Under the pieces are notes generated by a model that had not been told where the DNA came from, searched no databases, and saw nothing but the letters and a program-made list of their open reading frames with translations. From Punica granatum (lineage: Eukaryota > Streptophyta > Magnoliopsida > Myrtales > Lythraceae), in NCBI RefSeq assembly GCF_007655135.1, contig NC_045133.1, positions 23,781,845 to 23,845,844 on the forward strand: a stretch of 64,000 nt of DNA, read 5' to 3'. Below are positions 57,801-64,000 of this stretch, one piece after another; positions within the stretch are counted from its first letter, which is position 1; every line of letters begins with the position of its first letter. The position numbers were made by a program, and so were the translations under genes.

Positions 57801-60763
57801 AGATGATGTAAAATAATTGGGTTGCCTTGTGATGCATTCACAATAAGTAAGCTATACAAATTACATCATGGTATCCGCAACATATTACATATATACCACA
57901 ATATCACGCATTTTGAGGAAATTTGGCAACGATAGCTATGCACACATGACGATTGGCCTTTGCATATAACAAATATTAGGGAAATCGACTACTTTCTTGT
58001 TATCAACAATTATCGTTGATAAATATATAGCTGTGTCACAAATGATAGCATATAATATATGTCATGTATGTTCACCCAAAAAATGCATATCGCGTGTGAA
58101 ATATTCTCTACTATTTTATTCGTCGTCTGGATTCACAAACAAAAGTCATCTGAAAAAAAAAAATTGTACATTGTCAGCAATATCTTTTGCAATCATAATT
58201 CGTCATATCATGCCCTAAAGGACAACACGTGGGCATATGGATCAAAGAAGGTATGTCGTCGTTTTCCTAAACTCCAAAGTCCAAAGGCCATCCAAGATAT
58301 GCGTGCTGACTGTGGTAGATCCGGCGGGAAATCAATTCGATACACTAAATCAAATTAATTACAATATGTTTTTTTTTTGTAATTTCTTTTTTTATATATA
58401 AATAAATATAAGAATGTGTGAATCCAAACAAAACCAAATGGAATGCTATTATTGGAGCTATATTAATGTTATTTTATTTATGGCACGTAGGGACATTTGC
58501 CCTACGTGGGTTACATTATCTGAATGATATTGAAGTGGGACATTTGCTTTTGGCTTCTTATGGTGGAAAACGAAACTTACATTTTGGTGCTTTCTTCCCT
58601 TTTTCTTTTCTTACAGGTATTTTCCAAATTTTGCCATATAGATTATGGACAATCCCTTGTCCAATTGGAAGTGATGTGGCCATTCGGTACTATCCAGTTT
58701 TCACTAGACCAAGTGTCGTCGGGTAATAATTGTAAGGCCTGGTCGCTTGTGATTACAATCTTCTGCATTCATATGTTCGTACTTTTCCCCAAAACTTCGC
58801 AAGCAATAATGAGCACTTTCCCTTAAGCAGTTCTCCATGGCATCATTGTGCATGGGAGGAGCCAAATGATATCAATGAACCTAAACCAGCTTTCTACCTA
58901 GCTCAACTAGGCCGACTCATTAAAGCATTCAATATCAATTTTTGCGTACGTAGTGAGAATGGTACTCTCATCCCGCTACCCGGGGTTTGTCATTCGAGAA
59001 TTTGCTATGCCTGGCAAATATATAACCGATCCAATAACTTGTAACAATCTTACCATCTTACCCCAATTTTATCTGCAATGAATGTTCCTTCCATGATTCA
59101 GATTACAAAACATTCACATTGAAGGTTGGTTGAGCCAGCTAGGCTGGCAGCAGAAGCAGAAATAGAAAACAACGCAACTTTTCTCTTTTTCTTTTTTTTT
59201 TCTGCATCTTTTTTTTCCCCTTGGGGAAATTAAATTTCCTAAAAAGAAATTGATCAATCAATGGATTTTTGGTTTGGTGTTCATATTGTTGGCCCTCTTA
59301 TTTATCGTCTTCTTCTGTTGGGTCTTTGTGGGGTTTGGAGGCTGAGTGCAAATTGGTACGATTACATAGGGTGGGAAAACACACGCCCTGTCCTCTACTG
59401 GACCACATTTTATTTTCCTTTTGCCTAATATGCTTATTTTTTGAAAAAAATATTAAGAAAATGGAGATGGGCTTTTGGATGTAAAGATCAGTCATAGACT
59501 AATCATCATCAAAGACATGAGATTAGAATATATTACATTGACAATGATCGCTCATAAGTCACATTTAGTTCATGAACTTTTTGCAGTTACAAAAGGATGC
59601 ATGTGAACCTGATAAAAGTGAAGTGAAATATCATATAGAGGGATACAAGTAGTTTCATTGACGAGAACGGAATTAAGAACCTCTTTAATTTCTAAGCGAG
59701 AGCGGGTTCATGAACTTCAATAATTTGGAAGTTCACCTAATTTGATCGTTCAATGATAGAAGCTCTTGCAATATGAATTTTGTCATAACTGTATTGATTC
59801 CAATACCGGTGATTCAATTTTTTATTGGTCTAATCCATTAGGACGTAGCAAGGAATAATATAATTTTCTTTGATGTTTTCGTATGTAGGAAAAAAATTGT
59901 ATAATAAAAAATTTCAATATCGAAGGATAATGTGTCCTTCAGAAAGGAAACCTGATATGGCATTTTTACATGGGCAATCAACATTATATTGCATGCCACC
60001 TGACGTATCTGTTACATATAATTTAGTACTATTAGTTTCGTCATCACCAAATTATTCACTAAAATATATTACAAGAATATTGTAAAATTTCCTCTACTAC
60101 AAGAATTATTATTATTTATTTTGTAAAATTTTGATAATAATAATAATAATAACAATACGAGTCTACGACGACAACAATATTGATGTACACATGACACTAG
60201 TTAAGCAGTTGAAAAAGATCTAACTACCGTGATTGTCCTACTTTGAAAAAAAAAAGAAATATCGATATACTTATATGATAAATGATAAAGTGTATCGGTG
60301 AAATTTATCCTCATATATTCCAATAATATTTTGACCTTTTGCTTGCTTTTTCTAATGGAGAAGAATAAGGGAAAAAACATGCAGAGAGATGGAGAGAGCA
60401 GAAAGATGAATAAAAAACCTGGGGATATGTCGTTTGTTAATTTTCCATTTTTTTAATCTTAGGTTGTTTCCCTCGCAGTTGACAAGAGAAAAAGAAAAGA
60501 TAAATAAAAAATGGAAAGTGATGGCAAAATAAAAATGAGAAGAGGATAACAATTAAGAAAGAAGGGACAAGATCTTCTTAGATCCAGTGCCCTTCCTTTT
60601 ACATTTCAGCAAACCATTACCTCCCTCCCCCTTCCCCCACAGTAACTGCACCAGCACCCAATCAATTCACCCTCCCCCCATACATTTCTACCCTCATATT
60701 AGAGAACAGTACCCCACATTTTCCACATTTTCTTGAGGAAAATTATAAAAAGTTCATTGACAA
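54841..60763. other. Long AT-rich spacer
   Basis: Apart from the doubtful transposon-like frame at 55304-55654, there is nothing coding. 55680-58400 is extremely AT-rich, with homopolymer and TA runs. The last ~200 bases are SOFL 3' UTR. Confidence 0.55.
55304..55654 (-). other. Possible transposon-derived ORF remnant (116 aa)
   Basis: Minus-strand frame with a Cys-containing start (CWENKKGCTCG), the segment SAHLATQEQSTMMKLLVKL, a basic KNFRKGSKKTQIKK and an acidic tail (EESDEDEDEDE). The pattern reminds me of the C-terminal parts of plant transposon proteins, but I cannot assign a family. It lies outside the CACTA-like end at 54823. It could equally be a chance frame. Low confidence. Confidence 0.25.
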
Positions 60764-61672
60764 TCACCCGAGCTTCCTAGAGTTGTCAGATATCTTTGGA
60801 GCTGGCTTTTCAGCTCCAGACGAGTGGAGGTAGTGGTACTGCTTCCCGTATTCGAGTTTATCCTGCAAATGTAGCGAATGACTTAAATCAGCTATGACTC
60901 GGAAAGTCAAATCGTATTTCTAAATTTTGAATAGCACGTAATTTGAGTTTTTATAGTAGAACGAGTTTCATGGGGAAAAGAACTAGACTTAACGTTGAAA
61001 TGTACCTCGAGGTTTGCGATGGAGTATCCAGGTTGGAAGTCTAGAGCATGTTTCCTTGGAGCATGGCTGCTGGGGAGACTGAAGTTCTTCTGCAGAAGAT
61101 ATGATCAATTAATGAAGCAGCCAAAACCATGGAATAGGGTGGAATAGAATTTCGGACGCTTAGTGGGAGCAGCCTCGGTTTTCGACACGATGAGAATGCG
61201 TTTAACTAGAAATTTGACTTAAAAGGGACCCGTCTAAAGATGGAATAGTTACTTAGGCATTCGACAAATATCGACTCAGAACTGACACGACAGATCGATC
61301 TTGCTGAACATTATGAGAGCCGACCTGATGGGAGCAGGCAGTGTCCTCATAATGCGAATGCCACCCTCTGCCCTGCTGCCTCTTATTCTTCCTCTTACCG
61401 CTCTGTTCCAAACCGGCGACAAAACCGCCACCGCTCTCATGGCAGCTCCAATCCTCAGCCCCGCAGTAAGGTGGCCTCGAGGATGCGTCAGACACCATGG
61501 ACAAGTTCTCATCATCATCCTCCTCTTCCTTCCGAATCCATCCCGATCCGTAACTCCTCCTCCTGGCCCTCTCCATGGAGAAAGAGGACTCGTGCTCCTC
61601 ATCGTCATCCAAGTACAGAGTCCACCCTGACTCGACTCCGCTGCTGCATTGCGAAGTGATGACATTGCTCAT
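60764..61672 (-). CDS. SOFL: SOB FIVE-LIKE (SOFL) protein, three exons (176 aa)
   Basis: Minus-strand exons 61672-61325, 61089-61006, 60862-60764, all phase 0 with GT-AG borders (348, 84 and 99 nt). SOFL proteins are small plant-specific regulators linked to cytokinin levels and growth. Both family motifs are present: CSSGVESGWTLYLDDD near the N-terminus and ENLSMVSDASSRPPYC at about residues 55-70. The family's DDTA-type element follows as YEDTACSHQ at the end of exon 1. Exon 2 encodes KNFSLPSSHAPRKHAL and exon 3 a short basic tail ending NSRKLG. The usual motif A has SGCESGW; here the Cys is Val. A naive single frame runs on past the exon 1 donor to 61253, but the splice model restores a better C-terminus. 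The gene looks intact. Confidence 0.9.
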
Positions 61673-61799
61673 CTTTCCGAACGAATAAATTACAAAAGGG
61701 TGTTCAGAGTTCTTTGTGACGATAGGACTGCTGAAAAGCTCCAGCCTCGTGGGGAGGTTCCTTCCTTCTTAAATATTATCCATACATATGCACATACAC

Positions 61800-61818
61800 G
61801 TGTGTGTGTGTGTGTGAT
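61800..61818. repeat. (GT)n microsatellite upstream of SOFL
   Basis: GT dinucleotide tract about 130 bp 5' of the SOFL start codon, with a short (GA)n at 61865-61878 further upstream. Confidence 0.85.
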
Positions 61819-61934
61819 GAATCAATAGTGCCAGTTGGCTCGTACCATGCATCTCTGTCTCTGAGGGAGAGAGAGAGAGACAGCTACAAGAAAAGTCCAG
61901 CAGAACAGTGAATGCAACGGTGTTGGAACATAGG

Positions 61935-62088
61935 CCCATAATTTTTTCAATGGGACCTCGTCTAATTCAGTAGAATCTTTACTAAAAAATAAAACTCTTC
62001 CGGCGTGAATTTTATTCATTTACAAGATTCGAACTCGAAACTTTACTTAAGGAGAACAAATGCCGAACTGCTTAAACCAAGTCACATG
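61935..62088 (-). mobile_element. SINE family A copy
   Basis: Minus strand: GTGACTTGGTTTAAGCAG, TTAAGTAAAGTTTCGAGTTC, AATGAATAAAATTCACGCC, GAATTAGACGAGGTCCC. It lies just left of the MITE at 62184. Confidence 0.7.
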
Positions 62089-62183
62089 GTATAAGCCCAT
62101 GATTTTGATGGCATGTCCGGGAACTGCTAATAAAGAGATAATAAAGAAAAAACAGTCAACAAATAAAAACTGTGAATGTGTTA

Positions 62184-62409
62184 TGGCTGGTTTGGTTTGC
62201 AAATAATATTTTAAAATTATAATTTTAACTTAATTTTACCAATAATAAAATAAAATAACTCATGCAAAGTCAAAGAGTGGACCTCATTTATACCACTTTT
62301 TTCCACAACAAAACAAAATAACTCATATAAAGTCAAATGTTGTGCCTCATTTATACCACTCTTTTTCAAAATTTAATTTTAAAATCTTACTTTGAAACCA
62401 AAAGCAGCA
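62184..62409. mobile_element. Tourist-like MITE, same family as 1323-1555
   Basis: Ends TGGCTGGTTTGGTTTGC and TGCTGCTTTTGGTTTCA (reverse complement), flanked by TTA (62181-62183 and 62410-62412). Shares the internal phrase with CAAAGTCAAAGAGTGG and CATTTATACCACT with the first copy. Confidence 0.82.
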
Positions 62410-63289
62410 TTAATGACTAAACAGTTTTACTATGGATTCAAGCCTAGGAAGTACAGCCGGGTTAGAAATACAAGTGGGGCGAAAACCGAAAAGAGTAAAT
62501 CCGTGATAAGAATCGGTCCCAAAATCGCAAGGATAAAGTTACCCGATGTCCCAGACAATTGTATCGTAATATTAGTTGTAAATGTTTGTGCTAAACCGGT
62601 CCATGGAGAGTTCACCTATCTCTCCATAGAAAAGCATGACATATAGCATAATTCTTCATGATGACGATGCTTATGGTTCAGAGGATTAAGATCTGTGGAC
62701 TTGCAAAATGCACAATGGATCAATACGCCTACTGATAGTTATTCTGTTGATTCGGTTTGCCTGTGGATGGACATTGCCCAGAACAGCACCGGGCAATTCA
62801 AAAACAAAGTGATTGCTCGAGAGAGACTGCTTCAAAAGATTAATTACTTCTCCTTTGGCTACTAATATATTACCATAAAATATAAGTATTTCCCCCTTTT
62901 TTCCCTTTCCTGTACATGAATTTATACAAGAATTAAAAAAAAGAGTAAAATAAAGAAACGAATAGTCTCACTTGTAAAGACCGAATCCCAACGTGACCTA
63001 TGTGACTTACTAGCTTCCTTCCTTAATAGGATCATAGTCAAATTTAGTCAAGTAGAGCAATTCTCAGTTGCGTAGTACTAATATCTAATGGAAAAACGAA
63101 ACACGTGTTTGTTTCAGTTTAATTGTAAGTGCTGAAAATTAAATGTTGAATTTTTATTTACTAACTGAAATAAGTGCTTATTTACTTAAGTCAAATTTTT
63201 TGGTGGGATAAATATTGAAATTTTCATATTATTTGAGATCCCAGTAATACCACCAAACTTTTTTCTTTTTAACTTTTGCCTTGGCGACC

Positions 63290-63550
63290 TCACCTTGTGC
63301 AGTGGTCACGATTGGGGCCTCCGCTACTTGAAATCGCTCCTCCTCTCTCCCACTTCGATTGGAGAGAGAGAGAGAGGTTCGATTTCGGCAACTGGAGACC
63401 TCTATCCTGGCCACCACTACTATAGACGAGATCGCCGGCGAGCGTGGAGCCCATTAGTGAACTCATAGGAGGGTGGTGGCCGGCGATAGAGCCACCACGG
63501 CCCGGAATCAATGGTTGGGCTCAGTCGCCTCTCTTCCCTTTCTCTCTTTA
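63290..63550. other. GC-rich block with GA tract, no recognisable gene
   Basis: Contains a (GA)n run (63361-63375) and GC-rich text with GCCGGCGAGCG and GGTGGCCGGCG. Two overlapping frames (62 and 73 codons) show no family features. The AT-rich flanks at 63100-63200 and 63670-63790 carry loosely inverted AAGTGCT/AGCACT phrases, so a non-autonomous DNA transposon is possible. Confidence 0.35.
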
Positions 63551-64000
63551 TCTGGGGTGGCTGAGGATCCAGACTGGTTTGTAAGAATGAAAAACTTTAA
63601 TGACACTAGCACAATAAACAAATAAAGGCCCCTGAATAAGTCAAAAACTACTACAATGATTAAATCCCTACCTGTTTAACGATTAAGTACTTTTTTTACT
63701 TAAATTTATTAAGTTAAATTCATTTTTTTATGTGTTTATCAAACAGTCGAAACTCATTAAGCACTAAGAGTTTAATTTTAGCACATAATCTAAGTTATTA
63801 ATCACGCTAGAAGTTTTCCTTGGGATCACATGTTTAAAAGCCCAAGATATGGGAGAAAACAAATAAATAAGGTTACTTTCAAAAATCAAATTCCATTGAC
63901 TTCTAGTTCTACTTTTTTTCTAATTCTTTTGGGTTCACCATATGTTGCTATCATTATATCAACTTAGATTGATCGAGTGAGGTGTTATGCTTGTGACATC

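Noticed and set aside
61276..61665. 129-codon minus-strand frame overlapping SOFL
   Set aside because: Wrong phase; the SOFL motifs are in the other frame.
62392..62646. 84-codon plus-strand frame
   Set aside because: Begins inside a MITE and has no recognisable domain. Composition is fairly coding-like, but there is no other support.
1..64000. CRISPR arrays, phage genes, operons or other prokaryotic-type systems
   Set aside because: No regularly spaced repeats with unique spacers, no polycistronic gene runs, and intron-bearing plant genes throughout.

Overview
This window is nuclear DNA of a flowering plant, almost certainly a eudicot. It is AT-rich with few, widely spaced genes. The genes have GT-AG introns and belong to plant families (growth-regulating factor, SOB FIVE-LIKE, DUF688-type, plant BSD protein, plant serpin). 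The spacers hold plant-type retrotransposons, MITEs and tRNA-derived SINEs. A decayed piece of plastid ycf2 and a textbook miR396 target site fit the same picture. I cannot name the species. No bacterial, phage or CRISPR-type system is present, and I found no clearly new multi-gene system. The interest lies in transposon archaeology and a few uncharacterised plant genes.

Layout. 1-17 kb has no convincing gene. It holds Tourist-like MITEs (1323-1555, 14151-14388), a SINE with an 18-bp target duplication (2057-2210), a solo LTR (5553-6470), a small hAT MITE (12649-12850) and a complete, young TRIM element (15765-16405) with a tRNA-iMet primer-binding site. 17.5-21 kb carries a four-exon growth-regulating-factor gene (573 aa; QLQ and WRC domains; miR396 site). 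22.8-24.5 kb looks like a minus-strand promoter plus an unidentified transcript. 25.5-30.2 kb is a nest: a SINE split by DNA that includes a ycf2 fragment and a 3.9-kb solo LTR with a perfect 5-bp target duplication. 30-35 kb is SINE/MITE-rich spacer.

35.8-39 kb has a small DUF688-like gene and an unrecognised 170-aa gene, both on the plus strand. 42-47.7 kb has a small unrecognised minus-strand gene and a three-exon BSD-domain gene (451 aa). 52.4-54.8 kb has a 168-aa unrecognised gene facing a truncated serpin whose reading frame starts inside CACTA-like repeat DNA. 54.8-60.7 kb is very AT-rich spacer. 60.7-61.7 kb has a three-exon SOB FIVE-LIKE gene (176 aa). The rest is spacer with another Tourist-like MITE.

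The genes do not form a pathway. GRF (leaf and organ growth, miR396-controlled) and SOFL (cytokinin-related growth) both act on growth but lie 40 kb apart, and I infer no link. All exon limits were set by hand from splice sites, reading phase and family knowledge, with no transcript support.
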